Assembly: GCA_017613855.1 (NCBI GenBank) | Contig: JAGACY010000106.1 | Coordinates: 1 to 31,166 of the forward strand | Direction: 5' to 3' | DNA from: Pseudomonadota bacterium | GTDB taxonomy: Bacteria > Myxococcota > Bradymonadia > UBA4248 | Length of the DNA: 31,166 bases | Shown here: positions 1 to 9,114 of the stretch, piece after piece | Layout of the letters: the number at the start of each line of letters is the position of its first letter | How positions within the stretch are numbered: position 1 is the stretch's first letter | Translations under genes and position numbers: made by a program | The notes under the pieces: model-generated | Told to the model about the DNA's origin: nothing | Database searches by the model: none | What the model saw: only the letters and a program-made list of their open reading frames with translations

Positions 1-9
1 AGTACATTC

Positions 10-43
10 ATTGCTAATTGCTAATTGCTAATTGCTCATTGCC
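10..43. repeat. Heptamer array (ATTGCTA-type)
   Basis: Four or so consecutive copies of a 7-bp word (attgcta, the last ones drifting to attgctc and attgcc) fill this stretch. It is the first of many heptamer arrays in the non-coding DNA of this window. No gene overlaps it. Confidence 0.85.
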
Positions 44-71
44 ATGATCCCCCAAATATCCCGTATTTCAT

Positions 72-138
72 CCGTGGGTTACGCCCTTCGGGCTCACCCA
101 CGGCTATTAGCTACGAATGATACGCCCCTCCGGGGCGT
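72..138. repeat. Palindromic intergenic element (REP-like cluster)
   Basis: Two clear hairpins flank a weaker one. The first pairs CCGTGGGT (72-79) with ACCCACGG (96-103), with GCCC/GGGC inside. The last pairs ACGCCCC with GGGGCGT (122-138). Between them, GGC-TAT (102-107) and ATA-C-GCC (120-126) match the signature of the REP-like family found at 5184, 11476, 15920, 22655 and 25005. This copy is the most degenerate member of that family. It may terminate or stabilise the transcript of a gene lying upstream of the window. Confidence 0.6.
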
Positions 139-164
139 GACAATTATTTGAGAATACTTTAATA

Positions 165-230
165 ATTACGCATTACGCATTACGCATTACGCATTACGCA
201 TTACGCATTACGCATTACGCATTACGCATT
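165..230. repeat. Perfect ATTACGC heptamer array upstream of miaA
   Basis: Nine uninterrupted copies of ATTACGC (165-227) plus a partial ATT end only four bases before the miaA start codon. The array occupies the place where a ribosome binding site would be expected, and no Shine-Dalgarno sequence is visible. Gain or loss of one 7-bp unit would change the length of the leader. Confidence 0.95.
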
Positions 231-234
231 TAAA

Positions 235-1197
235 ATGTCCAATTTACCCAAAATCATTCAAGTTGTCGGGCCAACCGCGAGTGGCAAAACATCCTTTTCA
301 GTACGCCTTGCACATGCTCTCGCTGGAGAACTGATTAATGTCGATTCGATGCAGGTCTATCGTCCGCTTGCCATTGGCACCGATAAACCCAATGCAGAAC
401 AATGTGCCCTGGTACCGATTCATGGCATTAATCTCATTGATTTTGGTCCTCCGATGGATGCATCGGAATTTGCTGCGTATGCACATCAAAAGATCAGGGA
501 GATCCAGGAAAGAGGGCGAATTGCCATCATTTCGGGAGGAACAGGCCTGTACCATCGGGCGATTGTGCATGGTCTCATCGAAGCTCCTGCTAGAAATGAC
601 GAAATCCGTACAAGACTTCGGGCCGAACGCGACCAAATAGGCATTGCAGCAATGTATGAACGCCTCCAAACGATCGATCCCGAGGCGGCAGCAAAGATTT
701 ATGCAACAGACTGGATAAGAATAGAGCGTGCCCTGGAGATTTTTGAAATTACCGGCAATCGCATGAGCAGCATCCATGCACAGCATGGGTTTAAGGATGC
801 GCTGGTGGAACGGCTTGCATTTGGATGCACCGCGCCCCGCCCGCAATTATACGAAAAAATCGAGCGACGCCTCGACGAAATGTGGCGTTCGGGCATTATC
901 GAAGAAACGCAGGCCATGATGGACGCCCATCTCGATCCCTGCCAACTGCCCATGAAAGCACTCGGATATAAACAAGCCTATCTTTATTTGTCGGGACAAT
1001 GCACCAAAGAAGAAGCACTTGAACTCGCCAAACGAGAAACGCGGCACTTTGCCAAACGCCAGTTGACCTGGTTTGAAGCGGATAATGCCATCGAATGGCT
1101 CAACATGCCCCAGAATGATGCACAGTTCGAAGAAATCGTTCAAAGATGCCGGGCGTTTGTATCGAACGAGCAATGCACAATTGGGATGCAATACTAA
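235..1197 (+). CDS. miaA: tRNA dimethylallyltransferase MiaA
   Basis: The product transfers a dimethylallyl group to N6 of A37 in tRNAs that read UNN codons, the first step of (ms2)i6A synthesis, in the cytoplasm. The 320-aa length is normal for MiaA. Visible family motifs are the P-loop GPTASGKT (residues 12-19), the substrate-binding NVDSMQVYR (35-43), GGTGLY (101-106), a C-terminal LGYKQ element and KRQLTWF. The ATG at 235 gives the standard N-terminus just before the P-loop. There is no recognisable ribosome binding site, because a heptamer array reaches to four bases before the start. The last residues (IGMQY) and the TAA stop lie within a dispersed repeat core (from about 1181), so the C-terminus seems to have been reshaped by repeat insertion. 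The gene appears monocistronic. Confidence 0.96.
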   Translation: MSNLPKIIQVVGPTASGKTSFSVRLAHALAGELINVDSMQVYRPLAIGTDKPNAEQCALVPIHGINLIDFGPPMDASEFAAYAHQKIREIQERGRIAIISGGTGLYHRAIVHGLIEAPARNDEIRTRLRAERDQIGIAAMYERLQTIDPEAAAKIYATDWIRIERALEIFEITGNRMSSIHAQHGFKDALVERLAFGCTAPRPQLYEKIERRLDEMWRSGIIEETQAMMDAHLDPCQLPMKALGYKQAYLYLSGQCTKEEALELAKRETRHFAKRQLTWFEADNAIEWLNMPQNDAQFEEIVQRCRAFVSNEQCTIGMQY

Positions 1198-1400
1198 AGG
1201 GCGACGCTGAAGTTCATTGTGAATGACATACAAAATTAGCTGTGAGCAGTGAGCTGTGAGCAGTTGGGATGCAAAACTAAAGGGCGACTCTGAAGCTAAA
1301 AAACAACATTCTTAAGGAATAACCTTGAGAATGCTCTAACTGCTAACTGCTAACTGCGAATTGCTAACTGCGAATTGCGAATTGCGAATTGCGAATTGCA
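1181..1400. repeat. Composite intergenic repeat: two cores plus heptamer arrays
   Basis: Two copies of a core starting TTGGGATGCAA-ACTAAAGGGCGAC lie at about 1181-1213 and 1264-1297. They are separated by GAGCTGT/GAGCAGT heptamers (about 1239-1264). The second core is followed by a hairpin, CATTCTTAAGG (1307-1317) with CCTTGAGAATG (1323-1333) around a 5-base loop. Then come AACTGCT and AATTGCG heptamer arrays up to about 1400. The stretch 1264-1358 recurs nearly unchanged at 14744-14838. The first core overlaps the end of miaA. No protein-coding potential is evident. Confidence 0.85.
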
Positions 1401-1407
1401 TTGGATA

Positions 1408-1458
1408 TTGCCTAAAAAAACCTTCATAATGTAAAATAGGTATCTGTTTTAAGGGAGG
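1408..1458 (+). promoter_or_regulatory. Putative promoter and strong RBS of giant lipoprotein gene 1
   Basis: TTGCCT (1408-1413), CATAAT (1425-1430) and TAAAATA (1432-1438) lie upstream of a strong Shine-Dalgarno GGGAGG (1453-1458), six bases before the ATG at 1465. The layout is a looser version of the TTGC...TAAACT arrangement seen before the genes at 5356 and 9267. The promoter itself is inferred; the ribosome binding site is clear and fixes the start. Confidence 0.5.
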
Positions 1459-1464
1459 TACATT

Positions 1465-4400
1465 ATGAATGGAAAACGCGCATTCTTCTTAATGGTAGCA
1501 GTCACAGCCGTTGCCGTAGGTTGTGCCGAAACCGTCGAGCCCAAATCGTGCAATGTCTCAGAGCAATGTGAGGCCAATGAAATTTGTCGGGATGGTCTTT
1601 GCGTTCTCAATCCATGTCTGAACGGGATTTTGTCAGACGGTGAATCTGATGTTGACTGCGGAGGCGTCTGCCAGGCCAAATGCGAAGTCGGCAAAACATG
1701 CAATACGAATGCAGACTGTGCGCTCAATCTGTGTATCAACAATCAATGTGTTGATTATGCCGCAGACTGTGAACAAGCCGCAGCGGGAGACATCATTATT
1801 ACCGAAGTGCTGAACAATGCAGCCGTCGACAAAACCTTCGACAATGCAGACACCCAGCAGACTGAATTTATCGAAATCGTCAATATTTCGAACAAGAAAG
1901 TCGACCTTGGAGCACTAAAGATACGTTGTCAGCGGCTGGACGCAGAAGATGCCAAACCTGTGTCATTCGAAATGTCCGGATGTCTTGGGTCTATGGATGT
2001 GGCAGTCCTGTCAAACACCGATATTCCCGTACCTGACGGAGGACTGAATATTCTCTCTTTGCCGGCTCCCAATCAACTCGCCAATACCGGCGAATATCGC
2101 TGTATGATCATTCAGGCTGGAACCAATGCTGAGCAGACACTTCATACCGTTACAGTCCCCTCAGGAGAAAAAGCCGGATTGTCGGCAGCATTACAGGAGC
2201 TGCAATACACCCCATTCGAAATTGAACTATTGCTGCACAATCTGATCAGCAACTTCAACCATTCCCCCGGTTATTGCTCCAATGGCAGACTTTACAAGAA
2301 TAATTGTGATACTTTGTGTCACGATGGCATTAAGAATGAAGAAGAAACCGACACAGACTGCGGCGGCAGCGTATGCGGCAAATGTGCCGAAGGCAAAACC
2401 TGTCTCGCAGACAGCGACTGTCTTTCCGGGTCCTGCTTAAACGATGTCTGCCAACCCGAATCCTGCGTCAAAGCCGGATGTCCGAATGGCCTGGCATGTG
2501 ATCCCATTTCGGGTACATGTCATAGTTGTGATGATCGCATTCAATCGGGCGATGAATCGGATATCGACTGCGGCGGCAGCGTATGCAGAGCCTGTGAACT
2601 CGGCTTTAAATGCAACAAAGATGCAGACTGTGACACCCATAGCTGCAGCAATGGCGTATGCATGCTGCAGGAAGTAACCTGTTCCAATGGCCAGAAAGAT
2701 TCCAGTGAAACGGATGTGGATTGCGGTGGAAACTGCGGCCCCTGCGGGATTGGTCAGACCTGCCTGTATCATGCAAACTGCGAAACCAACTTTTGCGACA
2801 AAGGAATATGCGCCAATCCCAAATGCACATCCGATGCGGATTGTACAGACGGCGTTTGCGAAGAATCGGGTGTTTGTACTTCATGCAGTGACGGCATTAA
2901 GAATGGCGATGAAACCGATATCGATTGCGGTGGCAAGATTTGCGGTGCCTGTGACAGCGGGAAAGTATGTCAGGCCAACATCGACTGTCTTTCATATCAA
3001 TGCCAGGATTTCGTTTGTGAAGGTGAACCACTCCTCCCCTTCCAGCCCACCGAAATCCTCATCAACGAAGTCATGGGTTCCCCAAAATCCGGTGTCTATT
3101 TCGGTACCCAACCCAAGACAATCCAATGTGAATTCATCGAAATTGTCAGCATTGCCGATGGCAAACGACAACTCGCCGGATGGAACCTCACATACCAGAA
3201 ATACAATGCCGCTACCGGCGAACTCGAAGACAAGCCGGTTTCCGTACCACTTTCCGGCGTTATCCCACCCAAAGGCGGTGTCGTTGTCAACAATTGTGCC
3301 AGTCTGCCGCTGCCCGAAGATATGATCGATATCACATTGGGTAAGACCCAATTTGTCAATGCCCAGGATTATTATCTCTGGCTCGAAAATGGTGAAGGTG
3401 TTCAGACAGATCCGGTACTTCGCCTGGGAACGAGTTCCGCCAATCAAGGCCAGTCCCAGACGCGCGCAGAAGACCTGTCGCTCACCTCAGAACTCGTCTT
3501 CCATAAAGACGTGAGCACACTGAACAGTTCCCCCGGTTATTGCGCCAACGGCGGCCTGTTTAGCGAAGATTGCATGACCGCCTGCACCAATGGCGTACAG
3601 GATGAAGATGAAGCAGACATCGACTGCGGCGGCAAATGCGGAGGCTGCGAAATCGGCAGGAATTGCAGCACAGATAAAGACTGTCTGTCGGAGAATTGCG
3701 ACACCGTCAGCGGCACATGTGCCAAAGCCAAATGCAAAAATGACAATGAATGCGAAGGGGATGCCGTTTGTGTCGAAGGCGCCTGCATTTCGTGCAGTGA
3801 CGGCATTAAGAATGGCGACGAAGCTGACATCGACTGCGGCGGTTCATGCCCGAACGCATGTGCCAATGGCCGCACATGTACCCAAAATGGCGATTGTAAA
3901 TCCTATAATTGCCAGTCGGGATATTGCAATGGTACCGAATGTGCCGACCCCAAGGCCGGCGATCTCGTCCTGACCGAATTTTTCAACAACATTTCCGCCA
4001 GTGCTGCGATGTCCATGTACGACCCAGACGCCGCTCAGACGCAAGCAGAATTTGTCGAATTTGCCAACCTGACCAATACCCCAATCAGTCTGCGCGATGT
4101 GACCCTCAAAGCGGAACGTCAGGATAATACAGGGACGGTCACCGCAAAACTCGAGGGATGCGTACCACCGCATCAGGCAGTCGTCGTTTCGGGCAGCGCA
4201 TTGAATGGTTTGCCCGATGGCGTGGTGAATATCGTCGGCATCAAGGAAACAAACGCCTTTGTCAACACAGGCTATTACCAAATGAGCCTTTTGTTTGGTT
4301 CTACCGTCCTGCATGCGCTGACCGAATCGGCCAAACCCAGTGCCCAGATTTCGCGCGTCCCTAAAGTTTGGAACGCTGCACAGTCAGGGGAGTTCATCAA

Positions 4401-5160
4401 TCACACCGAAGTGAATGCGGCATTAAAGCATTCTCCCGGGTATTGCAGCAATGGCGAGTTGTATGTGAACAGCTGCACCCCCCACTGCGAAAATGGCATT
4501 AAGGATTCCGATGAAAGTGATATCGACTGCGGCGGCAGCTGCAATCAGTGCGATGCCAACAAAGCATGTCACACCAATGCCGACTGTCTCTCGGATGAAT
4601 GCAAATTCAACAAGTGTTCAGGCGGGGCTATCCCCAACGCCAATCCTTCGGATCTCATCATCAATGAGGTCATGGGGCAGCCCGATACAGCAAGCATATT
4701 CGATACATCATCCGACAATCAGTGTGAATTCGTCGAAATCGTCAATCTTACCAATACAAAACTCCGGCTCGATGGCCTGGAGCTTATCAAATATAAAACA
4801 GAAACCGAAACGATTGATACCGCGTCATCCATCGCCCTGTCAGGAATGCTGCCGGCCAATGAGGCTTTGGTGGTCTCCGAATGTGAAACCATGACTTTGC
4901 CCGCCGATGCCCATCACCTCAAAGCCACAATTAAGCTCACCAATGATAAGGAATACGCATTGGCTTTGCGTCGTGGGACGAATGTAGGCAACCTGATACT
5001 GCGTTCCGGCATGCCCAGCAGCAAAAAAGGTATTTCCCAGACACGCGAAATCGATTTGGATTCGACCAAAGATCTCGTCATGCACAATACCATTAATGAT
5101 AAGAAGAACAGCCCGGGCTATTGTGCCAATGGCAACCGATTTAATACACTTTGCAAATAA
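1465..5160 (+). CDS. Giant cysteine-rich lipoprotein with four lamin-tail-like domains
   Basis: This 1231-aa protein has a lipoprotein-type signal peptide (positive start, hydrophobic core, likely modified Cys20 after AVG). The mature part alternates two module types. The first is eight cysteine modules with the core E(S/T/A)D(V/I/T)DCGG followed by CxxC-like spacing and a trailing C-DC-C set: one near residues 50-95, four between 285 and 520, two between 700 and 825, one near 1005-1050. The second is four lamin-tail-like domains (about 105-270, 529-690, 831-990, 1063-1216), each with an I(I/L)NEV-type start, a (E/Q)FVEIVN strand and a closing SPGYC(A/S)NG. Lamin-tail domains are known in secreted bacterial proteins. 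The acidic D-x-D-C-G-G loops could bind calcium, but that is speculation. Location is probably the outer membrane or cell surface. It shares architecture and 5' signals with its downstream neighbour. Biochemical function is unknown. Confidence 0.85.
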   Translation: MNGKRAFFLMVAVTAVAVGCAETVEPKSCNVSEQCEANEICRDGLCVLNPCLNGILSDGESDVDCGGVCQAKCEVGKTCNTNADCALNLCINNQCVDYAADCEQAAAGDIIITEVLNNAAVDKTFDNADTQQTEFIEIVNISNKKVDLGALKIRCQRLDAEDAKPVSFEMSGCLGSMDVAVLSNTDIPVPDGGLNILSLPAPNQLANTGEYRCMIIQAGTNAEQTLHTVTVPSGEKAGLSAALQELQYTPFEIELLLHNLISNFNHSPGYCSNGRLYKNNCDTLCHDGIKNEEETDTDCGGSVCGKCAEGKTCLADSDCLSGSCLNDVCQPESCVKAGCPNGLACDPISGTCHSCDDRIQSGDESDIDCGGSVCRACELGFKCNKDADCDTHSCSNGVCMLQEVTCSNGQKDSSETDVDCGGNCGPCGIGQTCLYHANCETNFCDKGICANPKCTSDADCTDGVCEESGVCTSCSDGIKNGDETDIDCGGKICGACDSGKVCQANIDCLSYQCQDFVCEGEPLLPFQPTEILINEVMGSPKSGVYFGTQPKTIQCEFIEIVSIADGKRQLAGWNLTYQKYNAATGELEDKPVSVPLSGVIPPKGGVVVNNCASLPLPEDMIDITLGKTQFVNAQDYYLWLENGEGVQTDPVLRLGTSSANQGQSQTRAEDLSLTSELVFHKDVSTLNSSPGYCANGGLFSEDCMTACTNGVQDEDEADIDCGGKCGGCEIGRNCSTDKDCLSENCDTVSGTCAKAKCKNDNECEGDAVCVEGACISCSDGIKNGDEADIDCGGSCPNACANGRTCTQNGDCKSYNCQSGYCNGTECADPKAGDLVLTEFFNNISASAAMSMYDPDAAQTQAEFVEFANLTNTPISLRDVTLKAERQDNTGTVTAKLEGCVPPHQAVVVSGSALNGLPDGVVNIVGIKETNAFVNTGYYQMSLLFGSTVLHALTESAKPSAQISRVPKVWNAAQSGEFINHTEVNAALKHSPGYCSNGELYVNSCTPHCENGIKDSDESDIDCGGSCNQCDANKACHTNADCLSDECKFNKCSGGAIPNANPSDLIINEVMGQPDTASIFDTSSDNQCEFVEIVNLTNTKLRLDGLELIKYKTETETIDTASSIALSGMLPANEALVVSECETMTLPADAHHLKATIKLTNDKEYALALRRGTNVGNLILRSGMPSSKKGISQTREIDLDSTKDLVMHNTINDKKNSPGYCANGNRFNTLCK

Positions 5161-5183
5161 TCAGGTGCCTATTCTGGATAGAT

Positions 5184-5246
5184 GCGCGGCTATCTGCAAT
5201 ACGCCGCGCGATGAATGCCGCTATTGCCGTTGGCAATACGCGGCAT
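5184..5246 (+). repeat. REP-like hairpin pair
   Basis: Two hairpins in the same orientation lie 24 bases after the preceding stop codon. The first pairs GCGCGGC (5184-5190) with GCCGCGC (5203-5209). The second pairs ATGCCGC (5215-5221) with GCGGCAT (5240-5246), with TGCC/GGCA inside. Both contain TAT on the left, ATA on the right and one unpaired C after ATA (5202, 5239). No T-tract follows, so this is not a classical terminator, though it could protect the 3' end of the mRNA. Confidence 0.85.
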
Positions 5247-5300
5247 TTGCTGTTTATAGCGACATGTAGGCATACATTGTTTTTGCAAAATTCTTTGATT

Positions 5301-5350
5301 TTGCAGATAGTTTATTTAAACTAATACCGTTTGGGTTTTCCCCTGGAGGT
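5301..5350 (+). promoter_or_regulatory. Shared lipoprotein promoter motif and RBS
   Basis: TTGCAG (5301-5306), a 10-base gap and TAAACT (5317-5322) match in sequence and spacing the regions before 9267 and, on the other strand, before 21166. The TAAACT box is half of a perfect palindrome, AGTTTA-TT-TAAACT (5309-5322). A second inverted repeat, GCAAAAT/ATTTTGC, lies at 5285-5304. The Shine-Dalgarno GGAGGT (5345-5350) precedes the ATG at 5356. Promoter function is inferred from the recurrence. Confidence 0.5.
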
Positions 5351-5355
5351 AAAAT

Positions 5356-8300
5356 ATGAAGCAAAATCGTCTCTATCTGGTATGTTTATGTGCTGTTCTT
5401 GGTTTATCATTTACAGGCTGCGGTGAAGATTCTGACAAGACCGGAGGCTGTTCGCCCACAACGGCTCCTCAGGATTGCGGAGATCCGGCAGTATTTTATT
5501 GCGATGCCGTATCCAAAACCTGCAAACGCTTTATTCCTGAGCACTGTCTGAACGGCAGTACAGACACGAGTGTTGAAACTGACGTGGACTGCGGTGGTGC
5601 CTGTGTTTCGGAAGCCTATGTTGTACCAGCTCAAAACATAGATTACAGACAGACATGCAATATCGGAAAAACTTGTATCGTCAACGACGATTGCACATCG
5701 GGCGTTTGCGAAGGCAATGTATGCATAGCGAAATCCTGCGAAACCAAAGCAGACTGCAATCCGGGCGAGACATGCGACCACAATGCCTGTGTGTCGTGTA
5801 CAGATAACAAACTCAACCAGGATGAAACGGACGTCGACTGTGGCGGCGTCTGTGCAACCTATTCTGAACCCAAACGCTGCGAAGTCGGCAAGAAATGCAA
5901 AGTTCCCAACGACTGTGTTTCGGGCTCCTGTGTCTGTCCCAAAGACAAGTGTGATGAGAATGATGATTTGGTTTGCAAAGAAGCAGAATATGCAGTTGCT
6001 GATCCCACCAAACTCATCATCAACGAGCTGCAGGATGTTTCCAAGAGCACACCTCCATTTGCGTTAAATGATAATGTAACGGCCTGTGAATTTATCGAAA
6101 TCGCAAACCCCGACAAAACCGGCTATAAACTGGACGGCGTTAAACTCGTCGTACAACGTGAAGATAAAGAAGGCTCTTTCGAGATTGACCTTTCCAATAA
6201 CATTATTCAACCCCAATCACTTGCGGTCATTCACAACTGTGACAACCTTCCTTTACACGAGAAAGTGCTTTCCATAAAATCAGACGCGCTCTCAATTGTC
6301 GGCAGCGGCACCTATAGTTTCGTCCTGGTTGCCGGCGACAAGGCGAGTGCTCCGGTCAGAATCAAATTTGCGCAGTATGCATCTTCGTACAATCGTGAAA
6401 TCGACTTTGATGCCAATGCAAACATGAACAAGACCACGTCTATTGGCAAGAATGCCGCTGCAGCAACCCCGGGTTACTGCCTCAACGGCGGCCTCTATCA
6501 CGAAAACTGCGTTACGCATTGCGCCAATGGTGAAAAAGACGAAGACGAAAGCGGTGTCGACTGTGGTGGTTCGCTTTGCGAAAAATGCAAAGATGAAGCT
6601 CAGTGCAAGGATTATAAAGACTGCGCAGGCGGTTATTGTTACAAAGATCCAGAAAAAGGCTCTACCGATGACAAAGGCGTTTACCATGAGCCCGAATATG
6701 GCGTTTGTGAAGTATGCACGAAAAATGAACAGTGCAAACAGACCAACGCCGTTTGTAAAATGGATCCCATTCTGGATGAGAACGGGGATCCAACAGGCGA
6801 AACCAACAATTACTGTGCAGTGCCCGAAACCTGTTCGGACAAACAGCTCAACCAGGACGAGACGGATACCGACTGCGGCGGTATCTGTGGTTCTACGTGC
6901 AAAGTCGGGCAGGTATGTGGATCCGGCGCAGATTGTATGTCAACCATCTGTGAAGATGGCAAATGCGGCGGAACTGATCCTGCTAAAAATGATGTCAATG
7001 TCCTTGTGATTAATGAGATTTACGATGCGTCAGGCAGCAAAAATGCCCCAACATTCCCGTTGAACCGCAACAACGCGTCGTGTGAGTTCGTTGAAATTGC
7101 CAATGTTTCAGACAGCAACGTATCGCTCGAAGGCGTCAAACTCATCATCAAAAAGACAAACAAAGTCGAAAATCCCAAAGAAATTAAACTCACTGGCGCA
7201 CTGGATGCCAAAAAGATTTTGCTCGTTCACTCCTGCAAAGAAAATCAACTGGATTATCCCGCCTCCGATGTACGCATCCAGTACAATTCGTCATTTTTAA
7301 CCGATAAATACACCTACAACCTTTACCTCGAAGACGAAGCCGGCAACACCACATTTGCCGTTGATTTCGATGCCACCGAAAAGGATTATTCTTCTTCGAT
7401 GAATCATAAGGTCGATTTTGATCCAGAATCGGATATGGTCAAGACGATCTCAATTCCCGGTGCTGCGGCGTTTGCTACCCCGGGTTACTGCGCCAATGGC
7501 GGTCTGTTTTCGTTGAACTGCCAGAATTACTGCGCCGATACCCTTCTTAACGGCAACGAGAGTGCCGCCGACTGCGGCGGTAACTGCACCCCCTGTGAAT
7601 TGGGCAAGAGCTGTTCAATCTATGCCGACTGTCTTTCGGGCGTCTGCAAAGGCAATGTTTGCTCGAAATGTTCGGAAGATAAACATTGCCAAAGCGGCAC
7701 CTGCAATACCGTCACGGGCCTTTGTGAAACCGAACCGACCTGTAACGATAAACTTCAGAATCAGGACGAAACCGATGTCGACTGCGGCGGCTCATGTAAA
7801 GCCTGTGCATTGGATCAAAAATGCAAAGAGGACACCGACTGCGAAACCAACGAATGTACTAGCGGCAAATGTACGGGAACCGCTGTTCCCGGTGCAAGTG
7901 TTGATGATTTAATTATTAACGAGTTTATGGCAGCCGAAGACACCACCTCAAATTCGACCTCATTCTTTACAATTAACGGAGACAATATCAAAGAATGTAA
8001 ATTCATTGAGATTGTGAATATTTCTGATCACACCGTAAAACTGGATGGCTGTAAGGCTAATATTTATCGGCAAGATGCCGACAAGAAGAGCGAAAATTCT
8101 CTCAGCGGCATTGTTACCCCCAAAGGCGGGATTGTCGTACATAACTGTGAAACACTGCCATTGCCCAATGACTTCATCCAGTCCAAACTCGCAAACACAT
8201 CCAATATCACACAAGGGGGAACCTACAAGGTTCAAGTGATATGCAATGATGTAGAGGGGGACAGTATAGATGTAGATCCAGCAGTAAAAGGCACCTCCAT

Positions 8301-9093
8301 GAATTTACCTCACGATCTGCAGGTTGGGGCCTTGGACATGATCGAACATACAAGCGTACCCGGAAGCATTGCCGTAGCCTCCCCTGGTTACTGCGTCAAC
8401 GGCGGCACCTTCAGTACAGGCTGCGAGGTAGATTGCAACAACAACGGCGAATCCTGTGGTGGTATCTGTGCTCCCTGCGAAAATGGCAAGAAATGCTCAA
8501 AACCCAAAGACTGCGCCAGCGGCCAGTGCGAAGGCGGCAAATGCACCGGCGAAATTGCCGAGAATGCATCCAGCGATGATATGCTTATCAACGAAGTGAT
8601 GGTCTATGCAGATGCAGGCAAAACCTTTAGCTATAACAACGACGCTGCTCAATGCAGGTTTATTGAGGTTGTCAATATCTCTGGCAAAACACTGAAATTA
8701 GACGGCTGTTCGGCTATTTTGGAACGAACGGATGGCACGCAGGCTGGTAAGAAAAACGAAAACAAACTCACAGGCACACTGCAATCCAAAGGAGTGGTAA
8801 TTATTCACAATTGTGAAGCCAGCTTGCCTTTGCCCGAAGGCACATTAACCCAGACATTGAACACAACATCCATGTCTCAAAGCGGTACCTATGAATCCTA
8901 CATGAGCTGTTCAGGTGCCGACGGCAGTCATGTGACGATAGGAAAAGCTTCGAAAGGTATTTCGATGACCCTGCCAACCGATTTGGATGTATCCGCCAAA
9001 GAGATGGTTTCTCATGCCTCAGAGGACATCCCTGCGCTTGCCTCGCCTGGATACTGCGCCAATGGCAAACTTTTCAAAGATGATTGCAAGTAA
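5356..9093 (+). CDS. Second giant cysteine-rich lipoprotein with four lamin-tail-like domains
   Basis: This 1245-aa paralogue of the upstream gene has signal peptide residues 1-21 and a lipobox FTGC with Cys22. Cysteine modules with the DCGG core occur near residues 74, 156, 397, 500, 735 and 804. A seventh near 1030 is degenerate: it reads NNGESCGG, having lost the acidic DxDC part. Lamin-tail-like domains span about 218-375, 549-710, 850-1010 and 1074-1232. Each starts (I/L/V)INE and contains a (C)(E/K/R)FIE(I/V)(A/V)N strand; each closes with (S/T)PGYC.NGG. The protein ends four residues after a lysine-rich LFKDDCK motif almost identical to internal repeats. Start choice is set by GGAGGT. 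A strong terminator follows, so the gene is probably its own unit. A surface-structural or adhesive role is plausible but unproven. Confidence 0.85.
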   Translation: MKQNRLYLVCLCAVLGLSFTGCGEDSDKTGGCSPTTAPQDCGDPAVFYCDAVSKTCKRFIPEHCLNGSTDTSVETDVDCGGACVSEAYVVPAQNIDYRQTCNIGKTCIVNDDCTSGVCEGNVCIAKSCETKADCNPGETCDHNACVSCTDNKLNQDETDVDCGGVCATYSEPKRCEVGKKCKVPNDCVSGSCVCPKDKCDENDDLVCKEAEYAVADPTKLIINELQDVSKSTPPFALNDNVTACEFIEIANPDKTGYKLDGVKLVVQREDKEGSFEIDLSNNIIQPQSLAVIHNCDNLPLHEKVLSIKSDALSIVGSGTYSFVLVAGDKASAPVRIKFAQYASSYNREIDFDANANMNKTTSIGKNAAAATPGYCLNGGLYHENCVTHCANGEKDEDESGVDCGGSLCEKCKDEAQCKDYKDCAGGYCYKDPEKGSTDDKGVYHEPEYGVCEVCTKNEQCKQTNAVCKMDPILDENGDPTGETNNYCAVPETCSDKQLNQDETDTDCGGICGSTCKVGQVCGSGADCMSTICEDGKCGGTDPAKNDVNVLVINEIYDASGSKNAPTFPLNRNNASCEFVEIANVSDSNVSLEGVKLIIKKTNKVENPKEIKLTGALDAKKILLVHSCKENQLDYPASDVRIQYNSSFLTDKYTYNLYLEDEAGNTTFAVDFDATEKDYSSSMNHKVDFDPESDMVKTISIPGAAAFATPGYCANGGLFSLNCQNYCADTLLNGNESAADCGGNCTPCELGKSCSIYADCLSGVCKGNVCSKCSEDKHCQSGTCNTVTGLCETEPTCNDKLQNQDETDVDCGGSCKACALDQKCKEDTDCETNECTSGKCTGTAVPGASVDDLIINEFMAAEDTTSNSTSFFTINGDNIKECKFIEIVNISDHTVKLDGCKANIYRQDADKKSENSLSGIVTPKGGIVVHNCETLPLPNDFIQSKLANTSNITQGGTYKVQVICNDVEGDSIDVDPAVKGTSMNLPHDLQVGALDMIEHTSVPGSIAVASPGYCVNGGTFSTGCEVDCNNNGESCGGICAPCENGKKCSKPKDCASGQCEGGKCTGEIAENASSDDMLINEVMVYADAGKTFSYNNDAAQCRFIEVVNISGKTLKLDGCSAILERTDGTQAGKKNENKLTGTLQSKGVVIIHNCEASLPLPEGTLTQTLNTTSMSQSGTYESYMSCSGADGSHVTIGKASKGISMTLPTDLDVSAKEMVSHASEDIPALASPGYCANGKLFKDDCK

Positions 9094-9114
9094 TCCGCTC
9101 TAAACGGTAAAAAA

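Noticed and set aside
165..230. CRISPR array
   Set aside because: The repeats are 7 bp with no spacers, and there are no cas genes in the window.
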